A DNA stretch of 64,000 nucleotides from Pseudocercospora fijiensis CIRAD86 (GCF_000340215.1 NW_006921532.1:8623409-8687408), one strand, 5' to 3'; counted from the first letter of the stretch, positions 33,801-47,043 are shown. A program made the numbers and translations. The notes: generated by a model not told the origin, from the letters alone.

Positions 33801-34100
33801 TACAATATATACGGAGAGGTTTTCCGCTCGGTAAACGAGTTTTTTAATAGCTACCTCGATTATACGTACCCTAAGGACGCTACTAGGAAGCGTACGAATA
33901 TTCTTTATAAGCTAGCTTTAGGAAACTCCTCGAGCTAGAAGTAAAACTAGTTACTACTAGCTAGTATAAAACGGCAAGTCTACCGGAAATTCTAGAATCC
34001 CTAGCGGTAGCGGAACCCCCGAAGTCGCCGGGTCGCTTACTACCGGATAAGCAAACATCTTTATACCTAGTAATAACGATTATAGTAGGATAGCCTAGCT
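30891..34100 (+). pseudogene. Gy-5 gag, unusually long
   Basis: Frame with RIP-type stops only. The N-terminal part is rich in charged residues (LPELKEDRYYLVY, RESFKINPLIGNVFKNFGAF). A coiled-coil-like stretch (LAEQRTKADNNRATDRI) precedes an Asn/Thr low-complexity run near 32060-32170. A capsid-like domain near 32590-33170 reads VRYFNKDLPESKGKG, GEYLVATLRLLLYRCL, LRE.FRLDPLVAARELE and EFVINVIRLA, the form of retrotransposon gag capsids. A Cys/His knuckle is not clear: FRKCKRLRYSRKF near 33470 may be its remnant in another frame. About 1,000 codons before pol, longer than the usual 300-500. Confidence 0.7.
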
Positions 34101-37100
34101 AAATATCGATACCTATACTTCTAGTACTATAGCCCGCGACCCCTAGTCTATTAATAGATATCTAAGCCTAAATATTCTAGTCTATATCGGTATCGCGCCT
34201 CCCCGTAGCGGATTATACGCCTACGCTAGCGGGCGTAGCTTTTCCTATAGAAGATTCTTCTACTACGATCGCTCTATAGTAGACTACGCCTAGCTCTATC
34301 TATATATTAGATTTGCTACTAGATATCCTAGCGGGCGTAGCGACTACTATCGGGAGGTCCCCGATTAATCTAGACGCGCTAAATGCTTAGAATACTATAA
34401 TATTAGTTACGGAGTAGCCCTAAGTCTACTATATCGCCTAAACGGCTAAGGCTACGCCCTTAGCGGGAGAGGCGTAGTACTATACGATTTTATCGAGTAT
34501 CTTAAAGATTTCTTCCTCTATCGACGATAGGAAGGCTCGCGTAGAGAAGCGCTCCTTCGGTACTATTAATAACCTTATACTATAGGTCTATTATATACGA
34601 GAACGCCCTTAATAGGAATTGCAAATTATACCCTACTTAGTAAAACTCCCTTCGGGAGACCTAGCTTATACCTTTAGATATTACGATATTGTCGAAGCGA
34701 ACTACGCCCTTTCTCCGGAAGGGGATTTTAAGCGCGTTTGCCTCGATACTAGTACTAAAGCATCTATAATAGACCGGGGGTAGCTAACTATATAACTAGG
34801 GCAAGACGATATTTAGTATCTTAAGCAACCTCTAGAATTCCGTAGTTTAGCTAGAAGTATATAGTACGAGTAATAGATTAATTTGTCGATATACTTTCCT
34901 ATCTTCGCTAGGCATTCTTAGTTACCCGCTCTAGCCTATATTAAATAGCTAGTAAGGGTAATACTAAACTTATCCTATAATATACTCCTCGGGATAGATA
35001 TTATAACGCCCGTAGGATTTATTATCTATACGGGCGCTAGATATATCGAGATAATAGGAAACGACGGCGCGCTTATACTAATCGCCTATTCGCTAAAATC
35101 TAATCGTTTCCTACGCGCTAATATTAAGTCTATAAATAGACTAAGAGTACTACTACGTATAGCCGTTATAGCTAAGGTATAAATCGATAAAGCCGACGCT
35201 CTAAAGGACGCAAATAGGGACTTCCTCTTTGCGCTAAATCTACTAGGCCTCCCTAATATAGCGGTAGTATACGCCTATATAGCCGAACTAGAGATACTAG
35301 CGGTATAGGTCCGCAACCTTAGCTACGATAACGACTTAATTATTTAGCGATATCGAAGTATAGGCGAATTATAGGAACTATAGCTAGATAACTTCTACTA
35401 GATCGACGAGTTCGATACCGACCCTAGGTCGATAGAGCGTAAGATTAGCGGCGCGCCTCTTAGACGAGATCTACGACTAATAAATAGGCTCTACTATATA
35501 TCCGAATCGATAGACCTACGGTCCCTAGCAGTTTTTTAAAGCGACGCTCTAGGCTAGCTTTACTTAATTCCGCCTCTAGCTAAAGACTCCGCAAATCGCG
35601 ATTAGGCTAGAGTAGGCCTATAATTCCGGCGGATCCGTAAATCTTAACCTACTATTTACGGACTTAGCGAAAACGACGAGATAGACTTAATAGACCTAGA
35701 CTGCCCTTCCGATACTACGAAGATCTTAGTAGATATAGGGATAGCTACCGTTACAACCTTAGCTAGAGTAACGATCTATATAGCGAATCTAGATACCGCG
35801 GCAGCCTTAGACATTAGGTCTATCGTAGAGAAATACCCCTAACTATAGATAGATCGAGGTACGACGATCGATCTTCCTAAAGATAGATAGCTAGAGCTCC
35901 TACTTAAATCGGGCTAGGAAAACGAGAAGTTTAGTAGCAAGGTCTATCGCATATCCGATAAGGACAATATAGAGGTAAATAAGTAGTTTAATAAGCTTTA
36001 TACTTAAGGCAAAATAGCCCATAGTAAAAAGCTATCGCCGCTAGTATAGCTAGTCTTTATAGTCTAGAGAACTCTTTTCCGCGACGATAGTACTACGTAT
36101 AGGAAGCCGCGCGTAGTAATCGACATCCGAGGCCTTAATAGTATATCCTAGAAGGACACCTACCCGCTACTACTCTAGGACGATATTATCGCGAAATTAC
36201 GCGGCTATAAGTATATTTCTATTATAGATATAAGATCTATATTCTACTAGTTTGTAGTCGCGGAAAAGGATCGCTAGAAATTTACCGTTAATACTACGTA
36301 GGGATAGAAATATCTAAAAGTCGCTACTATAGGTTACTATAATAGCGTATAGTATATATAAAGACTACTCGACCGTACTCTACGGGAATTCGGCGATATA
36401 GCGAATAGGTATATTAACGATATAGTTCTCGGCTCGGTAGACCTAGAGTCCTACCGAGATTTGCTTAATCGCGTATTTAAAAAAATAGATAAGATACGGT
36501 TTAGCTTAGAACTAGGAAAGGCGTTCTTAGGTTTCCCCTTTATAAAAATCCTAGGTAGAGAAGTAGACGGAAAAGGCTTCGTAACGTAGGCAGATCGACT
36601 CGTAGTACTACGAGAATTAGAAAAACCTACTAACGCTAAACAACTTAAGCAATATCTCGGACTAGTAGGCTACCTTAGGTCTACGGTACTATACTACGGA
36701 AGAATTACCCTACCGCTATAATAGGCGAAAGTCGCGGCTATAAAGGATTATTAGGCTACTCAAACGAAAGGAGGCAAGCGACGCGCTTAAATATAGGGCG
36801 CGCGCCTCTAATAGACTAACGAAATAAATACCGCTTAGGAAATTATATAGTCGATATAGTCGGAAGAGTACTGAGGGCTTCTTTAGTATTTTAACCCTAA
36901 GTCTACCCTCTATATCGACGTTAATATATCTAAGGAATTCGGAATCGGGGTAATATACTACTAAGTCTATAGAGACTTAGATATAGAATACGAGGAGCCC
37001 GAACTAGTAACTCGTAGAGACGATATAGTTTCGGATTTCGTTAATAGTACTACCTAGTTGCGGAGATCTAAGCAATTCCCGCGTAATAGACTTAAGGTCT

Positions 37101-39610
37101 TAGGATTTACTAGCTATATACTTACCGGGGCCAAAGCCTACTACTAGCCTATAGAACTCGAATTGTTCGGGATAGTATAGGCAATTAAGAGGGCCTCTTA
37201 TATAGTAGATTCCGCGCTAAAGACTATCGTAGTTACCGACTATAGTATAGTTACGGCGATAGCGAAAAAGATATAGATCGTAACGACGGTGTCTACGGCT
37301 AGCCTTAACCGCCGAATTATCTAAGCCGCGGTATATATTTCCTAGTTTACAAACCTCGACATTATTTATAGGCCGGGTAGGAATTATATCGCTCCCGATA
37401 TACTCTCCCAATTGTAAGGCGCGAGCTCTCCTAATCGATATAACCTTAATATAAGCGGCCTCGACGAGATTCCCGCGATATTAGTAAGAGCGCCGATATT
37501 AGAAATACTACGAAACCCTACGTCTATCGACGATATCGGGAGCAGCGTAGAAAAGGTATATATTATAGAAAGATCTAGACGAGATACGAACGATACCTAG
37601 AATCGGCCTACGCTAAGGACCGGTACTATACCCCCTTACCTAGATCCTAGGCCGCGATCCTTAGCCCTTCCGAACTTCTATCTAAGCGTTCCTATTCTTC
37701 CTACTATAGCGTTAGTTAATATAGCATCCCTATCCGGGATCGACTATACTAAGTGTTTTCTTTCGCAACTTAATAGATATAAATACTAGGCCTACGATAA
37801 GATCCCTATATTTTTTTATAGTCTCTAAGGGGAACCTAGCTATTATATTAAAACGGTTATATCGCTATCCGATAACTTTAAGACCCAGCTAAGATAGGCT
37901 TATTAGGAAGACCGTCCGTAGAGACGTTTACTCTCCGTCCTTTAGTTTATCGAGATAGCGTATATATAGGAATAGCAACCTTAGCCGGATCGAATATTAA
38001 ACCGGTAGGCGAGGAGGAAGCAGAAACGCGAGCGAGATAGAGAGCTTAAGCGAAGATCCGTATACCTCGAAGCCGCCTAGCGTAAAGATAGTAGCGAGAA
38101 ACTATAGGTCTATCCTAAGGCGACGCCCGGCTACCTCCTAAAACCGCCTTCTCTCCGCTCTTTAGAGAATACGGCCGCTTATAGTATATAGAACGCGCTT
38201 AAGAGACTAGACGATGTTCCTATAGACCTAAAGTCCTTATATAGTATTAGATTCTTTCGGAAGGACGGCCTTATCTACTACGTCGACCTAGTTTTACTTT
38301 ACTCTCGATTATATATTCCTTTCGCCTTTACTTACGAGATCTTTAAGATAGTATATAACCTAAGGTACTACGCGGGGTTCTAGCGTACGCTCGATTGAGT
38401 TAACGCTAGTTTCTATATTAGGAACTGCCGTCGACATTTAGAACGATATATCGATTAGTATAATATATATAAGGCGAACTAATCGACTCGATATAAGCCC
38501 TATAGCTAGCTTAACCTAATAGACTCGAAGTATCGACTTCCTATAGACGTCTAAATAGCAGATTAGATTATAGGGCTCCTACCTACTAACGAAGGTTTTA
38601 ATACGCTTCTTATAGTAACCTATAAGAAGTTTAAACGGGTTTTACTCCTTCTAGGCAAATGCTAGTAGACTATAGAAACGTAGGCAGCCTAGTACCTTAC
38701 GGCTATCTAAGAGCGATCTTAGCGAGTCGCTAAAGTCTTTATCTACGATCGAGATCCTAAATAGCTATCGAAGTTTTTTACTATAATAATAAAGCTACTA
38801 GGTGCTTCGATCCTCGCCTCTATAGCTTACTACCTATAGATAGATAGCTAGTCTAAGCGTATAAATTAGACCGTTAAGATCGCTATATAGTATTTTATTA
38901 CGGCAAATCTAGATATATAGTAGACGGACGTCCTTCCCTCCCTTATATCCTATCTCGGGAGTGTTAAGAATACGAGTACCGGCGTCTCGCCTAATAAGAT
39001 ACTTTTCGGGTTCGATTTAAATATAGACGCTTTTGTCGGGCTTCGAGAATTGTAGCTAAAGGACTACGTAGCGCTATAATAGCAATTTCGTAATATAGCT
39101 AAAGAATCGATAGCCTTCGTAGCGGTAGATATAAAGCACCGCTATAATACTAAGCATTAGTATATATTCTTCGAGCCGGGAGACTATACTATACTTAGGC
39201 TATATTACGGATATCGCGTATATAGTTAGAGCTATCGCAAATATAGCAATTAGGCTATAGGCCCTTTTAAGATTAAGAGAAGGATAGGCAAGCTAGCCTA
39301 TAAACTAGAGCTACCGAAATTAGCTAAGTTCTACCCGGTAATATCGATCGCGTAGCTTAAGCTAGCCCCTAACCTAGTAAAGGACCCGTTCGTAAGACTA
39401 TACGACTGCATCCCCGTACCGATAGACCTATAGTCCGAGCAACTAGTAATAACCCCTAAAGGCGTTTTAGGGAAGCGTAGTTCTAGAGAAAAGACGGAAT
39501 ATCTAGTTAAGTAGAAGGACGAGTAGCCGATAATAAATAAATAGATTAGGGTAGACAACCTTCTAAAGAGCAACGCTTACCTAATCGACTAGTTCGAGGA
39601 CTCCTAAATT
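34101..39610 (+). pseudogene. Gy-5 pol core (PR-RT-RH-IN)
   Basis: One reading frame holds all domains. Protease C-terminal part near 34970-35040 (YNILLGIDIITPVGF). RT 36010-36740 with PRVVIDIRGLNSIS, YKYISIIDIRSIFYQF, and the polymerase motif at 36410-36421 as YIND where YIDD is expected. RNase H 36860-37420, ending YRPGRNYIAPDILSQL. Integrase from about 37900, with LPTNEGFNTLLIVTYKKFK and YDRDPK. A C-terminal module near 39230-39560 reads AIGPFKIKRRIGKLAYKLEL, FYPVISIAQLKLAP and KTEYLVK.KDEQ, resembling the GPF/chromodomain end of fungal gypsy integrases. The Asn fits TTGAC becoming TTAAC by RIP. Confidence 0.88.
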
Positions 39611-42600
39611 ACGGATAAGCAGATTAGTTAGATAAAACTATCCCTAATATTGCGAATACCTACGTAGGTCGCGCCGATAGTAAAGCGACTCTAGTCTAAT
39701 AATAATAAAGAGGAATAGCTACGGCGAGATACGTAGCCTATAAGACGATAGCCGCTAAGAGGAGGTAGAAGGCCGAACTATACGGAAGATAGCGACCCTA
39801 AGTCTATTAAGAAGGTTACCTAACCCGACGCCTAGGAAGCGCAAATAGGTTAGTCGGCTACCGATATAGACCCGAACTAGCTAACTTCGCTAGTAAGCAA
39901 AAATGCTATATTAAGCGAATCGATTAGCTTAGACGTATAGTACGATTTCGACGCCGACGACGAGAAGCCTACCTAAGCTAGGAAGAAGGCTATCCTCGGC
40001 GCGCGCGTAGTACTACGGGCGGATTAGCTTATCGACATTTTGCCTAATAGACTAGCGGCGTACCTCGCATCGGTCTAGCTATTATATTTTAGCCTTAACG
40101 AATTCAAGACGGCGCTTATTAACCCGGATTCTATATACGGTTCCGAAAAGCATATAAATTAGTAATACGCCCCTCCCGGCGAATAGCCTAAGGCGATTTA
40201 GAAGAGTACGGGCGAGATCTACCCTCCTAGATAGATAAGGAAAGGCTAGAGCGGACCGAAAAACCCTTACTACGGTACTAACGTACGCTTACTCGAGTAG
40301 GCGACCGCTAGTAACAAGCTACTATACGATATTAACGAAGGCGATTTCTCTATAAATAACTCGATCTTATACGCCCCTAAGGCTCTAGAGGACCTTACGA
40401 TACCGGACTACGCTATCCTAAGATACGAGCGGGATAGTCTTACTTACGTAACGGCTTTTTAGACGATTTACTAAGGCGAAATAACGCCTATTGCCGTCGC
40501 CTACTACGCGCTAGTATACTAGGTTATAGAAGGAGTATACTGCCTTACAAACTATATAGAGGTAGCGAGTTGTTTCGCCGGACTAATCGCCGATATAGTC
40601 GAGCGTTATAAGGCAGATTTAAGGTAGAGAATTGTCGCCGACCTCGAGTCTATCTACGATATCTTCCCTAAACCCTATCCGGCGCTAATTCTTTAGGGCG
40701 AACAGCTAAAAATATAGCGCTCGATATATATATAGCTAATTGCGGCGCTTATAGACGACGAGAAGTAGCAATTAGAATACGGCGATATTACTAGGGATTT
40801 CGAGCGCGTTATTCGCAACTTTTAGATATAGTTAGGCCGTTTCCTACTAGGCCTACGCGCCCTACTAATAGACCTAATATTAAGTCTTATACCGGCTACC
40901 TAAGGTATAATCTTCTAGGATATTCCTTTAGCCTACTACGAGGAAAAGGCTAAAACGATAACGAAGGATAGATACTAACGCCCGGCGATACTACTATATC
41001 CTAACTATATAAAGTAGAAGAAAGCAATCGACTAGAGGATATCTATATAGACTAAGAAATTTAAGGCTAAACTCTAAAAATAGAAGGCCTAGGAGCAGGC
41101 CGACGTAAAGGCTTAGAAAGTAGCCTAGAAAGCCGCGAAAGTATAGAAGGCCGCCTCTGCCTCGATAGCTAGAAAGCGTAAGAATGCGCCTACGTCGGCC
41201 CTAACTACTACTAAAAAGGCTAAGTCTACTAAAGCCGACAATAGTAGAGCTAACCTACTAACTACTACTAAAAAGGCTAAGTCGACTAAAGCCGACCTGC
41301 TAACCGCTACTAAAAAGGCTAAGTCTACTAAAGCTAACGATAGCAAAGCCGACCCGGATACCGGGAAAGGCAAATCTATAAAGGCGCCCGCCGGGAAGGC
41401 CGCAATAGTAGGAAAGGCTAAGTCTACTAAAGCGTAAACCGCGGCGCCGGAGAAAGCAACCGATAAGGGCAATTTAGACTTAAGCAAACCTATAACTCGC
41501 GTAGATAAAGAGATCGTAGACGCCGCTATCTACGTAGAACTAGCTCCCTAAGGACTCCTTACGGATTCGACGATCCGCCTCCCTACGAGCCGTTTCGACT
41601 TTCCGAGACTTATAATAGCTTTCCGCAACGTAGACTTAGAGCGGGTACTACCCGGTAATAAGCTACGTCTATTAAGGGAGTAGGAGAAGGATTTTATCCG
41701 CCGCTCTATAGCTTTTTACGAACTTAATATCGATACTAGCTAGCTTATCCTCGCGATATTCCTAGACGAAGAATAGAAAGCCTACCTCTACTATCTAATA
41801 CTAGTCGTATTAAATTTCAACTACGAGTGCGGAAACATTTACTTCTAGGTCTCCTAAATACTAGTATCCGCTTAGGATAAGATCGAGAAAATTAATAAAG
41901 CCGACCCTTTTCTAAATCGAGATTTCGTTACTAGTATATCTAGAGACAATAGAGACGTAGATATAAACGCTTTCCGCAACTAGATAAACTAGATACTAAG
42001 TTACGCCCCTAAGTAAATAATAAACGTTATTTAACAAAACGGCGACCGCTTAATACTTTACCTAATAAGTAAGCTCCTTATATCGGCGGTACCCTTACTA
42101 TTAAAAGCCGCCGTCCTTCGATACTAGATAAAGGCGCTCGTCCTAATAGACGGGAATAACGAGATCTAGCCTATACCCTAGGCGACTATCGTTTACTATA
42201 AAGGAGATAACAACGTTAGATAGCTACTTAAGCACTTCGCGCGGGAACTCGACGACCGAAGCGGCGGACGGCCGCTATAGCAAATCGCGACTAAGGATAC
42301 TAGGTACTCTAGGTCTACTATAGACAACGCGTTTCGGCCCCCTAGGGAGGATATTCTCGATAAGCTCGAGGCCGTAAAATAGCTATATTTCGCGGAGCTA
42401 ATATATGCCCGCCCCGTAAAGATAGTCTAGTAAATTCCGCTAGAGCCTACGTCTATCGACGATAGCTATACCTTACTAATCGAGGCGATACGCGACTATA
42501 GATAGAACGACGACGCCTTTCGAAAGGTATTAGCTACGTTATAAGGAAATTAGTAGGAGGATACCGACCCGTAAGAATTTAAGCAATACGTCGGCCTTCT

Positions 42601-43385
42601 TATAAGAGCCGTCGGCGACGCGCTCGAAGATAGCGGCTACGATTAAGTAATAGACGACGAAGACTTCGCCGAACTAGACGCCGACGAGAGGTTATAGTAC
42701 GAGAGATATATCGCGCTATATTAGAAGTTCGGTACCGCGTTTACCTAACTACTAGAAGAGAATTAAAGAGAGGTTATAGACTACGGCAACTAATTCGACT
42801 AGGAAGGTACCGCCTAGGATAGCAAATTCGACCCTACTAACCTTAAGGATATTATAGAGTTTATAAATATACTCGCCGATTTCTAGTTAGAAGACGGTAC
42901 TATTAAATACAATAACGAAGACGAGCCGACCCTAAGTCTACCCCTAATTATCGATTCTATCTAGCGTATATCTAAAGAACCTAACTCCGCTACGAATGCG
43001 ATTAAGGCTATAAAAGACCTGCCGCTACTATAGTACCTTAGATAAAAGGAAAGCGACCTTTTTAAACTGCTTACCGCGCTCTATAGATTAGTACGACCGA
43101 GCGGCGATAAGGGCCTACGTAAGGCGCTCGGAAAACTTACTATAGAGACTTTTAATAGTCTATATCCTACTAACAAGAAAAAGGGCCTCCGCTTTCTAGA
43201 ACTACGCCCTCTATAGTAAGGAGAACCCGATAACGAGCATCCTAGAGACCCCGCAGTTAGCGAATAGTAGTACTTCTTACACTCTCGCGCGTTAACGACC
43301 TAGCTAGAGGAAATAGGATATTAAGCATTAGCGGGCAAGGAAGAATTAGGATAGCGAGGCGAAAAATAGGGGCGTATAGCCTAAA
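39611..43385 (+). pseudogene. Gy-5 pol C-terminal extension of unknown function
   Basis: The pol reading frame continues for about 1,250 codons after the integrase, interrupted only by TAG/TAA of the kind RIP makes, to near 43385. Whether one of the stops (for example TAA after FEDS near 39606) was the original pol stop cannot be told. I recognise no domain. Visible parts: an acidic stretch (QYDFDADDEKPT), a globular region (FKTALINPDSIYGSEKHIN, EDLTIPDYAILRYERDSL, EVASCFAGLIADIVERYKAD), a KKAKSTKA repeat at 41205-41440, then another globular region (LPTSRFDFPRLIIAFRNVDL, EFKQYVGLLIRAVGDALE). No obvious membrane helix argues against an envelope protein. Long even, uninterrupted similarity to protein sequence suggests it was coding. 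Confidence 0.6.
41205..41440 (+). repeat. Coding tandem repeat KKAKSTKA
   Basis: Five copies of a 12-20-residue unit centred on KAKSTKA (DNA aaggctaagtctactaaagc), basic and Ala/Thr-rich, resembling linker-histone-like low-complexity tails. Confidence 0.85.
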
Positions 43386-43459
43386 ATCTCTTTTGTTATA
43401 TATACAGATACTAAGTCTACCGTCCGCGTAGTCGTAGACATTTCGGGACCGGGGGATTC

Positions 43460-43581
43460 TATTACGAAGGTAGGCATAGGCATAGGCTAGGTAGGAGGCC
43501 CTAGCCTCCTATAGTATATACTTCTCTAAGCCTAGATAGACTTAGAATAATCATCTACTTTATAACACACGATATATAACA
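43460..43581 (+). repeat. Gy-5 3' LTR (122 bp)
   Basis: TATTACGAAGG (TGTTACGAAGG before RIP) to GATATATAACA, preceded by a purine tract. Confidence 0.93.
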
Positions 43582-43647
43582 GTAGTATTAATCCTAGATA
43601 CTATAATTATATAAAAACAACTTCCTAAGCAATACTATATAGACTTA

Positions 43648-46600
43648 CTATTACTTTAACGCGCCGTAATCCTTACTAGCAATAACCTTATCTGCTAGTC
43701 GGCTTTCGAAATCTCCTCTATATACGTTAAAGCTATTAGCACCGAAATACTGTCCCTTATAGAGAGCTTAATTAACGAGGAGGTTAGTAGCCTTTTCCGT
43801 CGTAGCATTCTCCTAATCGTATAGATATTCCTTAAGTCCCTCGTTATTAAGCTAGAGGATCTGTTTAACTTCGTTCTAAATAACGTAACTTAACTAAGGA
43901 ATCCTACTAACTAGGGCGTCGGAGATATAGCCGAGGCCTTCGACTAAGATAGCTATAGGGAAAGCGAATAGTACGAAGGAGTTAGAGGCTAGGAGGGCGG
44001 TTAGATTGCAGTGCGCTTTAGCAACCTAAGAGACTGTTAAGTTCTCGTAACCCTTAACCTTAGTGCCGTTAATAACGCGAGAGTAGCCTAGGTTAATTAA
44101 TATACGGTTGCTCTTAGTCTTTAGATTACTATATAGTAGGTATAGTATCTAAATAGAGACCTCGTACTCCTTTAGAGGGTTAAGGATCTACTCCGCTTTA
44201 CGCCCCTTACTATTAGGCTAACTATCGAATATATAGTCGAGGTCGTCGTCGGTAAGGTACTTATTAGTAAGCTTGCCGATCTTACTTAGTAGGACTAGGC
44301 TACGAGCCTTAAGCTTCTTAACCTAGTTCGCAAAGACCTCGGGCTAATATATACCTTCGATAACAGTAGAGTAGCTAGTCTTATCCTTAGATATAAGGCA
44401 GACCTTAATACGTAGGTAACTAGCACCCTCGCTAGCTACGAGCTTAACTATATCTTATCCGAGACGAGTAGACTCCTTAGAAGGACAGTTTTTATAAGTA
44501 CTGCTAACCTTAAAGAACTTAGTAGGCTTAGGGACGGAGATAAGCTCGTATACGTAATTAGGTCGAAGGGCGATAGCTAAGAGCTATAGGGCAGGGTACT
44601 AGCGGACGATTTAGTTACTTATACTATAAGTTTAAAAGGCATTGCGGCCTTCTTGCTTAGACTTAGGCATTGCACGCATATACTAAAGGTACATTTTAAA
44701 CTCCTCCTATATTAGATCGATAAGGAAAGGAAGATATACTCTACGAGGCTCTTATAACTAACTAAAGACTTAAGGGAAGATAGTATTGCTAGTCTAGCGA
44801 AAGCGGTCGAAGGAGGTGCCTTAGCTAAGGATACCGGTAACGAACTTGCTCTAGCGATTTGTTAGCGTAAGGGCGCGAGTAATAGTACTAGTAGGGTTAA
44901 ACGCGTAGAGTCCTAGAGATATCGGGGCGGTAATAGGGCGTCTAGGAAACTAGTCGGTATAGGCCTAATTAGCCTTAAGGGTAGTAAAGGCATCTTAATT
45001 AGGGATATTACGTCTAATCTTTAATAGGCGGCTAATAAGGACACTCGTCTTAGCACTAGCATAGAGACTATACGCCTTAGCGGCCTTCTTAATATAGCTA
45101 GCATATATAGTAAACGGCTCTTCGCCTAGCTTGCTAAGGTCGTCGTACTACTAATAGATAGATAGAGCGACAGTTGCTTTGCCTATATCGGCCTTGTAAA
45201 CTATATCGATCTCGGTAATAAGATATGCGATAGAGTTACCCTTATAGGAACTATAGATATTCTTAGTTAATAGCATTAGCGAGAGGCCTCTATACCTACG
45301 CTTACTAAAGGAACCTTCGGAGGAAATACTATCTTCTAGTAGCGTATCTAGTATATTAACATCCGAGTTACTATAGTTAGTACTAGAAGGTATAGTAGAC
45401 TTCTTAGCGGCCTTCTAGAATGCCTAGCGAGCCTATAACGCCTTCTAACGCGCTAATTCTGCCTTAGCGCGCTTATCTTAAACTTCTTAAGGGACCTTAC
45501 GGTTGCGGGTCGAGCGGCGATCTTATACCTATATCTCTATAGCGAGCGCTAGACTAGTAGCCGTATCGGCTTCCGTCTTAAGGCGAAGGACCTTGCGTTC
45601 GAGAACATCTACGATAGGAGCCTCTTAACCCTTAACAATAAAGCCTATACTATTAATACGATAGCCCTTCTCTTTTAGTAAATCTTTAGTAGACTAAGCG
45701 TTAAGATCTACCTCGGCAATAGCGTCCTTATACCGCTTCTAGTAGGCTATCGTAAAGTCGTTAAGTACGAAGGTTAAGTTAACTAATTGCTTGCCGTACT
45801 TCTTACTAGTAGTAGAGACTCGATAGATTATAGTGCGGGAAAGGTACTCTACTCCCTTACGACGGACCGGATACTTATTAACGAACGACGCAACCTACTT
45901 AGCACGCTCTTATCTATCGTAGGCGAAGTTAATAAGGCTCTTTAGGAGACTACTCGGACCTCCCTACTACTCTAAGGCTTAATTAAGGTTCCTAAAGCGT
46001 ATACGAATCGTAGTGCCTGCCGTTTCGAGGCTATAGACGATAGGAAAGGCTTAATAAAGCTCTATATCCTAAAGAACGTCTCGCTTAAAGATGCGCTTAC
46101 TAATGTCCTAGCGCAAGTTGTTTATACCGTACGATACTAAGATAGTAGCCTTCTTAATATTTCGATCGATAACGCGTAGCAAGGTACGAGCGGTCTTAAT
46201 CTTCTTTTAGGGGTCGTCGATAGCGGTAACGATCTAGAAATAGTGCTCGAGGCTAGTTATAGCGGCTAAGGCGCTATCGGAGGGGGCTTCGATCGGGACT
46301 AGTACGCCTACCTCCGTTTAGGCCTTTGTGCATTAAGGATTACGTTCCGCGGTGGTGGTAGTAATACAGTCAAATTTAGGGTTCTTTTGCCGACTTCCGA
46401 TCCACCAATCACACACTACTCTACCTAATCCTTTGCCTAAAGGCCTAAAGCTAAACCGCTGATTTTTATCGTAGATTCCGCTATTAAAATACGATCTCGC
46501 TACACTAACGACAACTAGCAAATCTAATACGAGGAGGTTGTAGCCCTGCTAATTGCGAGTCTAACGATCTAAAAATCTCGTATATGCGACATATACGCGC

Positions 46601-47043
46601 TAAGTTACACCAATTTAGCGTAGACAAACGAGTTAGGCGAGACTAGCAATTTATGTTTCCTAATAATAATTCTCGAATTTGTGAAGCAATAGTATTATTA
46701 AAATAGCGGATATTCTTAATTACTGAATTATCTAGGAACCGTCTCTATAAAGTGCTATACTACGGGTAATAGTTATTGCGGTATTCGAGCTAATATATAT
46801 ATGCTAGTAGGTAGATAGGCGAGCCTGCACCCGCCTAGAACGGTTTGTCGTTAGGCGCTTCGCTAGAATAAGATCTCGAATAGCGCTAAACCTAACGTAG
46901 TATAGTGTAGAAATGGAAGTTACGAGCACACACACGAATTCAACTACGAAGCGCCTAAATGGAGGTAGTAGTACGCCTAGGTTTAGGGCTAGTAGGTTGC
47001 TACTACTGCTAGCGCCTAGCAGATTTAGGGCACTAGAAGACAT
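43648..47043 (-). pseudogene. Gy-4A ORF2, unknown protein (interrupted by MITE)
   Basis: Downstream of pol on the same strand, starting ATG at 47041-47043 (MSSSALNLLGASSSSN), ending near 43648. Without the MITE and its TSD it is 2,727 nt, a multiple of three. It is colinear with Gy-4B ORF2. I recognise no family. Motifs: an early RIFKRDVL and LETAGTTIRIRFR, a Lys/Arg-Ala-rich middle, then PNYVYELISVPKPTKFFKV, NLGYSRVINGTKVKGYEN and DKVIASKDYGALK at the end. No catalytic signature is evident. Candidates would be a structural or nucleic-acid-binding protein; this is open. Confidence 0.65.
46308..46968. mobile_element. MITE, 661 bp, hAT-like ends, weakly RIPped
   Basis: Inverted ends CTACCTCCGTTTAGGC (46308-46323) and the reverse complement of CTACCTCCATTTAGGC (one mismatch). 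8-bp TSD TAGTACGC at 46300-46307 and 46969-46976. It is absent from the homologous ORF2 of Gy-4B. No transposase inside. Unlike its surroundings it keeps many CpA and TpG dinucleotides (acacacacg, ggtggtggtag, ccaccaatcacac), so it arrived after RIP or escaped it. Confidence 0.88.

Larger units (their letters stand above)
30293..43581 (+). mobile_element. Gy-5: 13.3-kb gypsy-type LTR retrotransposon
   Basis: LTRs of 122 bp at 30293-30414 and 43460-43581 (TGTTACGAAGG...GATATATAACA), TSD GTAGT at 30288-30292 and 43582-43586. A primer-binding site starts three bases after the 5' LTR, and a purine tract (gggaccgggggattc) precedes the 3' LTR. It contains gag, pol in the order PR-RT-RH-IN (gypsy order), and a very long C-terminal coding region. 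It is unusually large for its class. Confidence 0.93.

Noticed and set aside
41125..41487. Minus-strand frame rich in ALVDLAFL repeats
   Set aside because: Antisense of the coding KKAKSTKA repeat of Gy-5; not a membrane protein gene.
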